Assembly (NCBI RefSeq): GCF_003967535.1
Contig: NZ_BIFR01000001.1
Location: 5,239,168 to 5,303,167, forward strand
DNA: 64,000 nucleotides
DNA from: Tengunoibacter tsumagoiensis
GTDB lineage: Bacteria; Chloroflexota; Ktedonobacteria; Ktedonobacterales; Ktedonobacteraceae
Direction of reading: 5' to 3'
The position numbers and the translations under genes were made by a program. The notes beneath the pieces were generated by a model. That model had not been told where the DNA came from, did no database searches, and saw only the letters and a program-made list of their open reading frames with translations. Shown in pieces: positions 52,591 to 61,056 of this stretch (position 1 is the first letter of the stretch; each line of letters starts with the position of its first letter).

Positions 52591-52992
52591 TTATTTGCCG
52601 GGAAGTGGTTGAAGATTATGCACCGGCACAATCCAACGTTGCTGCGGATCAGCCGGAATTAATCCCAACTTGACCGCCTGGGCCTCGATAAAACCTGGTG
52701 ATTGCTCTTGAGCCAGAATATCTTGCAGATCTTGATTCTGGCGCGCCAGGACTGATTGCTGTGAACGCAGATCCTGTAAGTGCTGATTAGCAGCAAAAGC
52801 CTGGCCCAACTGACTGAGATAGAGCACAGCCATCATCCCCATCAATACGACACTGGTAATACACAATGGTACAGGGCCCATCTGTACCGACAGAGGTCGA
52901 AAGCGGCTACGACGCCGAATAATCCGTGTCGATGGGGATGAGGTGACCCGCCGCTGCTCTTTCTGGCCCTTCAATGTCTGAAACTTTTGCAT
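52591..52992 (-). CDS. ftsL: FtsL-like divisome protein
   Basis: 133 aa. A basic cytoplasmic N-terminus (~1-38), one transmembrane segment (~42-63), a leucine-zipper-like coiled coil (~68-98, ANQHLQDLRSQQSVLARQNQDLQD), and a short C-terminal domain with EAQAVKLGLIPADPQQRWIVP, typical of FtsL/DivIC proteins. Low sequence identity is normal for the family. Position between rsmH and ftsI is the standard ftsL place. AAGGA lies 6 nt before the ATG. Confidence 0.85.
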   Translation of the reverse strand: MQKFQTLKGQKEQRRVTSSPSTRIIRRRSRFRPLSVQMGPVPLCITSVVLMGMMAVLYLSQLGQAFAANQHLQDLRSQQSVLARQNQDLQDILAQEQSPGFIEAQAVKLGLIPADPQQRWIVPVHNLQPLPGK

Positions 52993-53068
52993 CTGCGTTC
53001 CTTCGCATTGTCAAGTACGTAGCAGCTACGCTCTCTCTACGCCTCAACAAAACTCTACATATGACGCA

Positions 53069-54088
53069 CTACGCCTCGATTATCTTTTCCGCCACCCGCA
53101 GTTTGGCGCTCCGGGCTCGCGGATTACGTTCAATCTCCTGGACAGTGGGCGTAACGGGTCTGGATGTCACAACCCGAAGGCGAGCTTTGTGCCCGCAAAC
53201 ACAGACAGGAAGACGTGGTGGGCAGAGGCAACCAGTGGCCTCGCGTCTGAAATACTCTTTCACAATTCGATCTTCAAGTGAGTGAAAAGAGATGATAGCG
53301 ACCCGAGCAGCCTGACCAGCAAGATCCGTTTGACTCAATAGTTCCGTAATCTGCGGAAGAACTGTCTCCAGTCGCTCCAATTCGTGGTTTACAGCAATTC
53401 GTAGCGCCTGAAATGTCTTCGTTGCAGGATGAATCGAGCCAGGAGTATAGGGCACACCAGCTGCGGCAATCTTTGCCAACTCACTGGTTCGTGTGATCGC
53501 TCGCGTGGAACGCTCACGGACAATACGACGAGCAATGGCTCGCGAACGAGACTCCTCACCATAACGCCAGATGATATCCGCCAGTTCTTGTTCGCTTGCC
53601 GTATTCACTAGATCAGCAGCTGACACTGCAAGCGATTGATCAAGGCGCATATCTAAGGGCCCATCACTGCTAAAAGCAAAACCACGCTGGGGGTCATCCA
53701 TCTGATCCGAAGAGAAGCCTAGATCTAATAAGATCCCCTGAACTCCAATAAAACCTGCCTGAACCGCCAGCTGGCGCATCTCGTCAAAATTTCCATGAAC
53801 GAGCTTCAGACGATCTGCCGTGATAAAGCCAGCTAGCCGCCCACTCACACGCTCCAGAGCTCGCTCATCAGTATCAATCCCCAATACGCGACCAGAAGGC
53901 GCTGACTGTGCAAGCAATTGCGCAGTATGCCCCCCCCCACCAACTGTGCCATCAATGTACAATCCACCTGCACGAGGTCGCAGAAATTCTAACACCTCAT
54001 CCAACATCACCGACACATGTTGTGTATGCCCTATCTCATTTGTCTGATCTGCGGAATTGCTATTCCTGGTACTATCCTGTGATTCCAT
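53069..54088 (-). CDS. rsmH: 16S rRNA m4C1402 methyltransferase RsmH
   Basis: About 339 aa from the ATG at 54088 (a TTG at 54097 is in frame). HVSVMLDEVLEFLRP, the SAM-binding GGLYIDGTVGGGGHTAQLL, LDLGFSSDQMDDPQRGFAFSSDGPLDMRLDQ, and C-terminal RVAIISFHSLEDRIVKEYFR are all diagnostic. CLCPPRLPVCVCG near the end is a Cys-rich insertion seen in many homologues. Methylates 16S rRNA at the ribosomal P site. Follows mraZ by 39 nt. Confidence 0.95.
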   Translation of the reverse strand: MESQDSTRNSNSADQTNEIGHTQHVSVMLDEVLEFLRPRAGGLYIDGTVGGGGHTAQLLAQSAPSGRVLGIDTDERALERVSGRLAGFITADRLKLVHGNFDEMRQLAVQAGFIGVQGILLDLGFSSDQMDDPQRGFAFSSDGPLDMRLDQSLAVSAADLVNTASEQELADIIWRYGEESRSRAIARRIVRERSTRAITRTSELAKIAAAGVPYTPGSIHPATKTFQALRIAVNHELERLETVLPQITELLSQTDLAGQAARVAIISFHSLEDRIVKEYFRREATGCLCPPRLPVCVCGHKARLRVVTSRPVTPTVQEIERNPRARSAKLRVAEKIIEA

Positions 54089-54127
54089 GTTTATCAACTA
54101 TAAAGTTCTTAGAGATCTTTCTACACT

Positions 54128-54541
54128 TTAAAAAGGAATTTTGTTGCTCTCTGACTCCAGTTGCTCTTGATACGTCTGCCAGGCTGAGCGATCCCAGATC
54201 TCAATATGGTCCCGTACCCCTGCAACTGTCACTTCCCCCTCGAGCTTTGCATACGCACGTAATTTGGCGGGAACCAGCATTCGGCCCTGTCCATCTAATT
54301 CGACTTCACAGGCGCTTGGATAGACACGCCGCTCAAAATCACGCAGGTCATCACTGGTGAGACCAGCGACCAGCTCGTTTGACTTCTCTTCCCATCGTTC
54401 AAGGGTATAGATCGAAAGGCATGTCCCCATACCTTTGCTCAGCACAGCCCCTTTATCCATCTGGCTCCGAAACTTTGCCGGAACAGCTAGACGGCCTTTG
54501 GCATCGAGCGTATGTTCATATTCGCCGAGAAACATTACCAC
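54128..54541 (-). CDS. mraZ: transcriptional regulator MraZ
   Basis: 137 aa. Two AbrB-like SpoVT half-domains: MFLGEYEHTLDAKGRLAVPAKFR (~3-25) and ACEVELDGQGRMLVPAKLRAYAKLEGEVTVAG (~75-106). The conserved DxKGRLxxPxxxR motif appears in each half, the second as DGQGRMLVPAKLR. Forms ring-shaped oligomers that bind TGGG-type repeats ahead of its own operon. Start may be the GTG at 54541 (AGAAGG 7 nt upstream) or ATG at 54535. First gene of the division cluster. Confidence 0.93.
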   Translation of the reverse strand: MVMFLGEYEHTLDAKGRLAVPAKFRSQMDKGAVLSKGMGTCLSIYTLERWEEKSNELVAGLTSDDLRDFERRVYPSACEVELDGQGRMLVPAKLRAYAKLEGEVTVAGVRDHIEIWDRSAWQTYQEQLESESNKIPF

Positions 54542-54638
54542 TGAAGAACCTTCTTCTCGATCTGTTCGCGTTTAGTCATCCATAAAATCCTGGCATGTAA
54601 ACATACTTCACGACCCACACCTCGCTTCGATAGAACCT

Positions 54639-54673
54639 CCCCAAAATTCCCCACTTTCCCCCACTCCATTGTA
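54639..54673 (-). promoter_or_regulatory. MraZ binding repeats and -10 element of the division cluster
   Basis: On the minus strand TGGGG occurs at 54659-54663, 54649-54653 and 54639-54643, exactly 10 bp apart, with 5-bp spacers GAAAG and AATTT. That is the published MraZ site pattern (TGGGN repeats with 5-bp spacers). Just upstream on the same strand is TACAAT (54668-54673) as -10 candidate; the repeats therefore cover the transcription start region. Upstream of the -10, the -35 match is poor. Confidence 0.82.
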
Positions 54674-54726
54674 ACACTTCTTAGGCATGTGCGGAAAGAG
54701 CCTTTTCCACCAATTTTCATGGCTAT

Positions 54727-54746
54727 GGTGGATAACTTGTGGATAA
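54727..54746 (-). promoter_or_regulatory. pair of DnaA boxes
   Basis: On the minus strand TTATCCACA (54738-54746, a perfect consensus box) and TTATCCACC (54727-54735, 8 of 9) lie in the same direction, 2 nt apart. They sit about 55-75 bp upstream of the mraZ -10 and in the divergent spacer shared with the HU gene. The remaining 54747-55049 stretch holds no gene. Confidence 0.7.
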
Positions 54747-55049
54747 CTCTTTCGCATTGGTACAGGGGACGACAACCCACAACGAGGCACGTTCTCGCAG
54801 GCTCAAAGTCTTTACAATACGATTATTCTTATAAGTCCCAGCTGCGCTGCAACACGCTCTTTCTTTGCTACACCAATTGAGCAGTATTGTACTAGCCAGG
54901 ATCGCACCGAATGCTAGAAAAAAACAACTCCCAATGGAGGGTGTGCAGAGCCTGCCTGGAGAGCCATTTTCCACATTAGTTGATAGGTATAAATTGGCTC
55001 CCCATGCCGATTTACAGGCAGTCTTGCATCTCTAGTGATAGTGTGACGC

Positions 55050-55078
55050 TTGTATTTCTCAAATTCGCGTGCTATACT
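55050..55078 (+). promoter_or_regulatory. promoter of the HU gene
   Basis: TTGTAT (55050-55055), a 17-bp spacer and TATACT (55073-55078), a good sigma-70-type match, 104 nt before the HU ATG. Confidence 0.7.
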
Positions 55079-55181
55079 CCTAATCGGCAGTGAGGTTGTG
55101 ATGCCGCTCTACAAGCCCGGCAAAGTACCCTCGGGCACAATAGCGACGTGTGTTGATAGTTGCAAGGAGGATTTCAAACCT

Positions 55182-55502
55182 ATGGCCGAAGAAAAGACCA
55201 CACAGGCAACCGAATCGCAGACTATTGGTCGACAGGAGCTTTCTAAGCGCATAGCCAAACAGGCAAAACTATCGCAGAAACAGGCAGCTGAGGTGCTTGA
55301 AGCAACACTCACCGCAATCCGTGAGGCTCTTCAAGAAGGTGATGAGGTACGCCTGGTTGGCTTTGGTTCCTTCAAAGTTCGTCAGAGCGCTGCACGCAAA
55401 GGGGTCAATCCACGTGACCGCCAGCCCATCGAAGTTCCCGCAAAAGAACGTGTACGCTTCTTCCCTGGCAAAGAACTCTCAGAGGCAGTCGTTAAAAAAT
55501 AG
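55182..55502 (+). CDS. HU family DNA-binding protein
   Basis: 106 aa from the ATG at 55182 (AAGGAGG 11 nt upstream). A ~15-residue polar extension precedes the HU fold: RQELSKRIAKQAKLSQKQAAEVLEATLTAI (~17-46), VRLVGFGSFKVRQSAARKGVNPRD (~55-78, the beta-arm), then EVPAKERVRFFPGKELSEAVV. GFGSF and the arm RKGVNPRDRQPI are diagnostic. Nucleoid compaction and DNA bending. A longer upstream frame lacks an RBS and is disregarded. Confidence 0.93.
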   Translation: MAEEKTTQATESQTIGRQELSKRIAKQAKLSQKQAAEVLEATLTAIREALQEGDEVRLVGFGSFKVRQSAARKGVNPRDRQPIEVPAKERVRFFPGKELSEAVVKK

Positions 55503-55539
55503 GTCGTTGTTTACGTAGTACTCACTGCCAACTACTCAA

Positions 55540-55760
55540 AACCAATCCTATTGGCCCTTGAAGTGCAGTCAGGCATATCGTCCGCTATGCCAAATCAATC
55601 GGTCGCTACGCGGCATCTGACTGAGCAAAACGGCCTCTTAAAGCATCGCTCACAGGACCTGAATCGTCCTTCTTGAGGAGAGCTGCCTTCGCCCCTGACG
55701 CCGTCATGCCAGGCCAGCTCCTTCACCAACACAGCCCGATGCTTCAAGAGGCCGCTTTGC
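55540..55760. other. highly structured convergent spacer, possible non-coding RNA
   Basis: 24-nt arms at 55625-55648 and 55737-55760 are inverted copies with two mismatches (core CGGCCTCTT / AAGAGGCCG). Inside are hairpins AGGAC/GTCCT (around 55654-55671) and GGAG-CTG/CAG-CTCC (around 55677-55721). Just upstream CAGTCAG and CTGACTG enclose GGCATA/TATGCC (around 55566-55624). No ORF, no U-run after the outer stem. It lies between the HU stop and the convergent glycosyltransferase stop (55831). Could be an RNA, a bidirectional end structure or a repeat. Confidence 0.5.
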
Positions 55761-55830
55761 ATTCTCCCTCACATCTGGATAGTTGCGCTAACATGCCCCT
55801 TCGTTACACACTTTTTTGCATGAATCTGTA

Positions 55831-56997
55831 CTAAGCAGCGACTGGTGTTCTGGACATTTCAATCACTTCCGCATAACCACGTACCAGATGCTCCATAGCT
55901 TCATGCCAGCTACGGCTCTGCGCTGTGAGTAGAGCCGTCTGGCTCATGGCTAATCGCATGCTCTCCATCTTGACCAGGCGCTCCAACTCTCCCCTATACG
56001 CGCTGATCTGCTCTTCCAGGCTCATGTGTCGCGCATCCAGCAACAGGCCAGTCTGTTCATGCGTCACGAGATCACGTACTCCATCAGAATCAATGCCCAC
56101 TACTGGAAGACCTGAGGCTAGAGCCTCCAGGACTACCTGACCAAAGGTCTCTGTCACCGATGGGAACGCAAAGAGATCGGCTGAAGCATATGCTCGTGCC
56201 AGATCCTCCCCTGCAAGGTAGCCCGTAAAGGTGACGGGGACATGCTTCAGCTCCTGCTCAATCTCCGCATAGGCCGGTCCATGTCCAACAATGACCAGAT
56301 GAGACCGCGAATGGTCCATCTCACGATAGGCCTGTATCAAAACACGCAGATTTTTCTCCCAGGAGACACGTCCCACATACAGGAGAATGGCCTTCTTCTC
56401 TGGTTCGGTTCGTTCACTCAACCATCTGGCACGTAGCGCTTCATCACGCCTCTGTGGGGTGAAAAGCTGTGTATCTATCCCTCGTGACCAGAGACGCACA
56501 TTCTCAAAGCCCTGATTGGTCAACATCTGAGCTGTTGATGGCGAAGGGCAGAAGGTCAGAGCACATTGATTATGCACAAAGCGGTTATATAACCACATCG
56601 GTCTGGTAAGAAGCGAAAAACCAAAATGGGTGCAGTAAGCAGCAAGATTGGTATGATAGGAGGAAACAATTGGCTTATTTAACAAACGGGCCGCCGCCAA
56701 TCCGGTCGCCCCTAAGATGACGGGGTCAACAATATGAATGATGTCAGGGGAAAACTCATAAAGACGTCGCACAAACAGTGGACGAAAAAAATTAAATTTT
56801 AGTTCGGGATAAAACGGAAATGGCAGGCCAGCCGTTCCAATCACTTCAGCTCCAGCATATTGAACCATCCCACTTTCAGGACCCAGAAGAAGCGCTTGAT
56901 GACCCTGCGCCTCCAGATGCTCTAATAAACGGGCCAAAGTGCGGGTTACACCATCTAGCTTTGGTAGAAAATTCTCAGTAATAATCGCAACGCGCAT
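55831..56997 (-). CDS. GT4 family glycosyltransferase
   Basis: 388 aa GT-B fold. N-terminal MRVAIITENFLPKLDGVTRTLARLLEHLEAQGH with the HxxxL-type acceptor site, DIIHIVDP, and a C-terminal donor domain ILLYVGRVSWEKNLRVLIQAY, VIVGHGPAYAEIEQEL, and SVTETFGQVVLEALASGLPVVG, the E-x7-E motif of family 4. Resembles glycolipid enzymes such as mannosyl/glucosyltransferases acting on phosphatidylinositol or diacylglycerol. Substrate cannot be fixed. ATG preceded by GGGAG. Confidence 0.88.
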   Translation of the reverse strand: MRVAIITENFLPKLDGVTRTLARLLEHLEAQGHQALLLGPESGMVQYAGAEVIGTAGLPFPFYPELKFNFFRPLFVRRLYEFSPDIIHIVDPVILGATGLAAARLLNKPIVSSYHTNLAAYCTHFGFSLLTRPMWLYNRFVHNQCALTFCPSPSTAQMLTNQGFENVRLWSRGIDTQLFTPQRRDEALRARWLSERTEPEKKAILLYVGRVSWEKNLRVLIQAYREMDHSRSHLVIVGHGPAYAEIEQELKHVPVTFTGYLAGEDLARAYASADLFAFPSVTETFGQVVLEALASGLPVVGIDSDGVRDLVTHEQTGLLLDARHMSLEEQISAYRGELERLVKMESMRLAMSQTALLTAQSRSWHEAMEHLVRGYAEVIEMSRTPVAA

Positions 56998-57421
56998 GAT
57001 ACACTCCCTGACCTATCAGAAATGCCCGAAGAGTACTACTTAAGATAAGGCGGGCCCACAAATAGGTTATTCTTGTATACATCTTAAAAAGTAACACGTT
57101 GGAGTTAGTATCAGGTTAAGGAATATTTAGCACAATGTAAAGCGTAGGATAAAAAGCCATTAAATAGACGAATATATATAACCCTATTATCCTATGGGGT
57201 AGGACGTTCATCGGGATGGTGCGTGAACTTTGCCTCATCCGTTCGTTATATTTACAACGCACATGTCTCTATATGTCTATTTATTGCTAACTTTAGTATA
57301 CGTTAAAACACGCAAAAAATGGTAGGTGGGATGATAGATGTGGAGCATTCATAAGGAAATAGAGAGCAATCATAGGGGGTTATTCCCAGGGTAGCGAGAG
57401 AAGTAGGAAGCAGGTACTATA
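56998..57421. other. divergent AT-rich spacer
   Basis: The region between the glycosyltransferase and LCP genes should hold both promoters. It is AT-rich, with ATATATATA near 57172-57180 and several TATA-type hexamers, so I do not single out a promoter. No gene, RNA or repeat of note. Confidence 0.35.
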
Positions 57422-59566
57422 GTGAAAAAACAATTTGTTCATCTACAACCATCAAAAAGTAAACAGACTCCACCCTCAACAGAGCAGGAGATACAGGCTG
57501 GCTCGCAACAATCTCAGCCCAGGCCAAAAGGGAGTGGACTCTTGTCGAATTGGAAATCTGAAGGCCACCAATCTGATCTTCAGCCTGCTTCTCATGAGTC
57601 TCCTGGACACAAAAAAGGTCTCCTCTCTCATCACCAGGCCAGTCAGTCTGGTTTAGGAGCCCAGTCCGCGCCCGTTCAGCCAAAAAAAGTTGGCTCTGGC
57701 CTCCTCTCTCATCATCAAGTCAGCCAGTCTGGTTTAGGTGTCCAGCCCGAGCCCGCTCCATCCAAAAAAGTTGGCTCTGGTCTCCTCTCTCAGCAGTATA
57801 ATGCACCTGCTTATTCGGGACAGAAGCCAGTTGGGAATCCTCCTTCACAACATTTTCCTGCGCCCAATAATCCTGGCAGACCATCTCAGACATCTCTATC
57901 CGCATCACATACGCCTGCACAGACAGCGACAGCAAATAATGCATACCGTCCCTACCCATCTTCTCAGCCATCCAATGCAGGAAACTACGCTCCTGTGATG
58001 AACCCTCCCAGTGGGGCTGCTTTCCCTCCTGTTATGAACCCTCCCAGTGGGGCTGCTTATCCTCCCGTTATGAACCCTCCCAGTGGGGCTGCTTATCCTC
58101 CCGTTATGAACCCTCCCAGTGGGGCTGCTTATCCTCCCGTTATGAACCCTCCCAGTGGGGCTGCTTATTTTAATCAGGGATATTCACAAAATCCTGTCTA
58201 TCGCAATGGACCTCCATCGATGAGCCCTCCCACAGGCGGGAGATCGCCATTCAAGAAGCCAGGCAGGAAGAGGCGCTTTCCAATCTGGGCCCGCGTTCTG
58301 GTTGCAGCTTTAGCGCTCTTCATTGTGATATCTGGCTCACTCTACGCCTATTATCAGGCAAATTATGCAAATTCTATTAATAATATTACAGGTCATCAGG
58401 CGGTCCATCATGTCAACATTGAGACAACCGATTCGCATGGAAATAAACAGAATCAGACGACAAGCAACGATATTCTGAGCGGAAAACGCATCAATATCTT
58501 ACTGCTAGGCAGCGATAATGATGGCAAGGGGGGGAACAATGGCATTGGTGGTAGCCCGCTGGCTCAGACAGATATCGTCATTACCATCGATCCAACGACC
58601 CACTATGTTGGAATGCTCTCGATTCCCCGCGATCTGCGCGTTACGATCCCAGGCCATGGCTCAGGGAAGATGGACTTCGCGTTCTCCTATGGTTTTCAAT
58701 TGGGTGGCAAGGATTTCACAAACAGTGTGACCAATGGTGCTGGCCTGGCTGAAGATACTATTGCATATAATTTTGGTATTCACATTGATTATTATGCCTG
58801 GGTTGGGCTGAGTGGTTTTGTAAAGGTCATCGACACAGCAGGAGGCGTCGATGTAGATGTTATTCATCCGATGGTGGATGATAACTATCCTGACGATGTC
58901 AATAAAACAGGGAATACTGTCTACGACTATAAGCGAGTCTATATTGCTCCCGGGCCTCAACATCTCAATGGCGTACAGGCGCTAGAATATGTCCGTACCC
59001 GCCACTCTGATCTCGTAGGAGACTTTGGTCGCTCAGCACGCCAACAACAGATTCTCAGTCAACTCAAAACAAAACTAGCGACACCCGATACCATTAATAA
59101 GGCTCCCGATCTCCTGAAGGATCTACAGGATGCCCTGAAGACTGATCTTACTGTCTCAAATATGATTGCAATGGGAAATTTTGCACGTAGCCTCGATACC
59201 AACAATATCGATCGCATTACGCTGGGACCCCCCACTTTTGCAAGCTCTATCGCCAACACGACCGACTATGCTCCTATCTGCGCACCCATTCGAGATCAGA
59301 TTGCGAAGATGTTTGATGTACAGTCCAAGTGTATCCCCCAGGCAGACGCCTCTACAGGAGCAGCCGTTGCACAGGTGACAAATTCGCAACCGAATCTCGC
59401 TCTGACAACCGCTCCACAAGCACAAGCATCTCTAGCTACCAGCCTGCAAGCAGTCACAAATGAGACGACAGAGAGGTGGCAGTATGTTGATCCAAAAGAG
59501 GCCACACATACGATTCTTAATCTAATGCTGGCCTCTGTCTTTGGAGATATTACGGCCTTAGAGTAG
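57422..59566 (+). CDS. LytR-CpsA-Psr (LCP) family protein with a long repeat-rich cytoplasmic tail
   Basis: 714 aa, GTG start (GGAAGCAGG upstream). A ~285-residue cytoplasmic region precedes one transmembrane segment (~291-313, ARVLVAALALFIVISGSLYAYY). It holds two ~26-aa repeats (KKVGSGLLS with SQSGLG) and five 12-aa MNPPSGAAYPPV repeats (57998-58170). The LCP domain (~355-560) has INILLLGSDNDGKGG, DIVITIDPTTHYVGMLSIPRDLRV and ALEYVRTRHSDLVGDFGRSARQQQIL, with the Asp/Arg residues that bind polyprenyl phosphate. LCP enzymes attach secondary polymers to peptidoglycan or other acceptors. C-terminus ~565-714 is not recognised. Confidence 0.87.
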   Translation: MKKQFVHLQPSKSKQTPPSTEQEIQAGSQQSQPRPKGSGLLSNWKSEGHQSDLQPASHESPGHKKGLLSHHQASQSGLGAQSAPVQPKKVGSGLLSHHQVSQSGLGVQPEPAPSKKVGSGLLSQQYNAPAYSGQKPVGNPPSQHFPAPNNPGRPSQTSLSASHTPAQTATANNAYRPYPSSQPSNAGNYAPVMNPPSGAAFPPVMNPPSGAAYPPVMNPPSGAAYPPVMNPPSGAAYPPVMNPPSGAAYFNQGYSQNPVYRNGPPSMSPPTGGRSPFKKPGRKRRFPIWARVLVAALALFIVISGSLYAYYQANYANSINNITGHQAVHHVNIETTDSHGNKQNQTTSNDILSGKRINILLLGSDNDGKGGNNGIGGSPLAQTDIVITIDPTTHYVGMLSIPRDLRVTIPGHGSGKMDFAFSYGFQLGGKDFTNSVTNGAGLAEDTIAYNFGIHIDYYAWVGLSGFVKVIDTAGGVDVDVIHPMVDDNYPDDVNKTGNTVYDYKRVYIAPGPQHLNGVQALEYVRTRHSDLVGDFGRSARQQQILSQLKTKLATPDTINKAPDLLKDLQDALKTDLTVSNMIAMGNFARSLDTNNIDRITLGPPTFASSIANTTDYAPICAPIRDQIAKMFDVQSKCIPQADASTGAAVAQVTNSQPNLALTTAPQAQASLATSLQAVTNETTERWQYVDPKEATHTILNLMLASVFGDITALE

Positions 59567-59581
59567 CTCTATCTAAGATCT

Positions 59582-59610
59582 CTGCTCTTTCTTTGAGCAG
59601 CCCTGTTTTT
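59582..59610 (+). terminator. rho-independent terminator after the LCP gene
   Basis: CTGCTC (59582-59587) and GAGCAG (59595-59600) with a 7-nt loop, then CCCTG and five T (59606-59610), 15 nt after the stop. Confidence 0.75.
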
Positions 59611-59636
59611 GTTCATTAGCAAGCAAGGTGTTTTAA

Positions 59637-60896
59637 TTGATCGCGCCTATGATTACAACTCGAAACTCAATACAGACGAATCGCCGCCATTGGTCTCTGT
59701 TGCTGCTCTTCGCGCTCCTCACGCTCAGCCTGCAAAGCTGTCTGGGCATCGGTGAAGATACCACTTTTCAGAACAAAACAACTGGTCCTAATGGAGCTCA
59801 GATTGGTATCAACAAGACCGTTCAGGACAAATTCAAAGGGACACTTTACTTTACGCTCGATCATAATCTGTATTCTCTCGATGGAAAACTCAATCTCAAG
59901 CAATTAACAAAAAATCTAGAGATACATGATCCAGCTGTCTCCCCCGATGGAAAAACGGTAGCTTTTATCATTCGCTATAAAGATTACTCGCAGCTAGCGA
60001 CCATCCCCAGTTCAGGCGGACAACCACAAATTCTGTTGGATGGCAATGGCCGCTATCATCCAAATGATCCCTTTCCACCCAAAAGCACGCATGTCTGGTA
60101 TGCCCAACCATCCTGGTCGGCCGATGGACAGACATTGCTCTTTCTAAGCGATCGCGAAAAAGAGAACTGGTATGCAGCGACAGGAATCAATTCCCCTCTG
60201 TTAGACCTCCAGGTTTTTGCGCTCAATCTGGCTAATCCAAAATCGAAGATTCAGGATGTCGCCTATAGCGTCTTCGGCGATGGTGGCCTACGCGATGCCA
60301 GCTACCGGCCAAACCACCCCGATCAGGTGATCTATACGAGCTACCACTACGATGCCTCCGACACCAAACAGCTCGTTCAACTTTACATAGAAGATGCGAC
60401 GGCACTTGTGAAGCGGCCATATTATTATCATCCAGGTTTTGATCCCTCAGTCCCTCTCACACCAGAGACACCAGATGTAGCAAATATGGAGCCTTCATTT
60501 TCACCTGATGGAAATAGTCTGCTCTATATTCGACGTGAGGATGCAACCCACCGAAGCCTCTATGTAATGCCCATCGCCGATGGCGTCACCAGTGATCCAA
60601 ACAATCCACGTTTTGATCCCAATAGCGATGCCAATAAGCAGAAGGCGCTGGCCCCTTTTAACCAATCGGCCAAATTAATGACAAGCCAGTTTGTAACAAA
60701 GCCAATCTGGTCACCCAATGGGATGCAGATTGTCTATATTGATTATCATGGAACCACCTTTGACCTCTGGCTCGCGACCCTCCAGGCTGATCCAAAAAAT
60801 GGTGGGGCTCTGACCATTAAGGCAAATAGCTCCATCCAGCTCACCGATGCTCAGGGCCATCTGGATGCAGACTGCCGTCCCAGCTGGGGTGCTTGA
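59637..60896 (+). CDS. TolB-like beta-propeller lipoprotein (copy 1)
   Basis: 419 aa from the TTG at 59637 (AAGGTG upstream; an ATG at 59649 is possible). Signal and lipobox LTLSLQSCLG, so Cys at ~35 is lipidated. Blades of a WD40/TolB type propeller follow, marked by DPAVSPDGKTVAFIIRY, QPSWSADGQTLLFLSD, MEPSFSPDGNSLLYIRRE, and KPIWSPNGMQIVYIDY (the xPxWSPDGxxIxF motif). Conserved GVTSDPNNPRFDPNSD. Ligand unknown. Paralogue of the next gene and separated from it by a perfect 21-bp hairpin. Confidence 0.82.
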   Translation: MIAPMITTRNSIQTNRRHWSLLLLFALLTLSLQSCLGIGEDTTFQNKTTGPNGAQIGINKTVQDKFKGTLYFTLDHNLYSLDGKLNLKQLTKNLEIHDPAVSPDGKTVAFIIRYKDYSQLATIPSSGGQPQILLDGNGRYHPNDPFPPKSTHVWYAQPSWSADGQTLLFLSDREKENWYAATGINSPLLDLQVFALNLANPKSKIQDVAYSVFGDGGLRDASYRPNHPDQVIYTSYHYDASDTKQLVQLYIEDATALVKRPYYYHPGFDPSVPLTPETPDVANMEPSFSPDGNSLLYIRREDATHRSLYVMPIADGVTSDPNNPRFDPNSDANKQKALAPFNQSAKLMTSQFVTKPIWSPNGMQIVYIDYHGTTFDLWLATLQADPKNGGALTIKANSSIQLTDAQGHLDADCRPSWGA

Positions 60897-60911
60897 GATA
60901 CTCAAGCGCTT

Positions 60912-60959
60912 GCGACAAACATGGCCTCAAAGAGATGACTTTGAGGCCATGTTTGTCGC
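60912..60959 (+). terminator. perfect 21-bp stem-loop between the two propeller genes
   Basis: GCGACAAACATGGCCTCAAAG pairs without mismatch with its inverted copy across a 6-nt loop, 16 nt after the stop of the first lipoprotein gene. The tail CTTTATG is only weakly U-rich. Likely a terminator or a transcript-end stabiliser; the 60960-61056 region then holds the promoter for the second gene. Confidence 0.7.
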
Positions 60960-61056
60960 CTTTATGCCTATTAATAGTATAGTATAGTTATTAGAAGAGA
61001 GGACAGACAATTTATCATGTATAATGAATAGAACACTCTTAAACCAGAGGACGACT

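Noticed and set aside
54542..55049. Replication origin
   Set aside because: Only two DnaA boxes, no cluster, no AT-rich unwinding array and no dnaA or dnaN nearby.
55540..55760. 6S, SRP or RNase P RNA gene
   Set aside because: The characteristic conserved motifs (for example GGAAGGAAGCAG of SRP RNA) are missing on both strands; kept only as a structured region.
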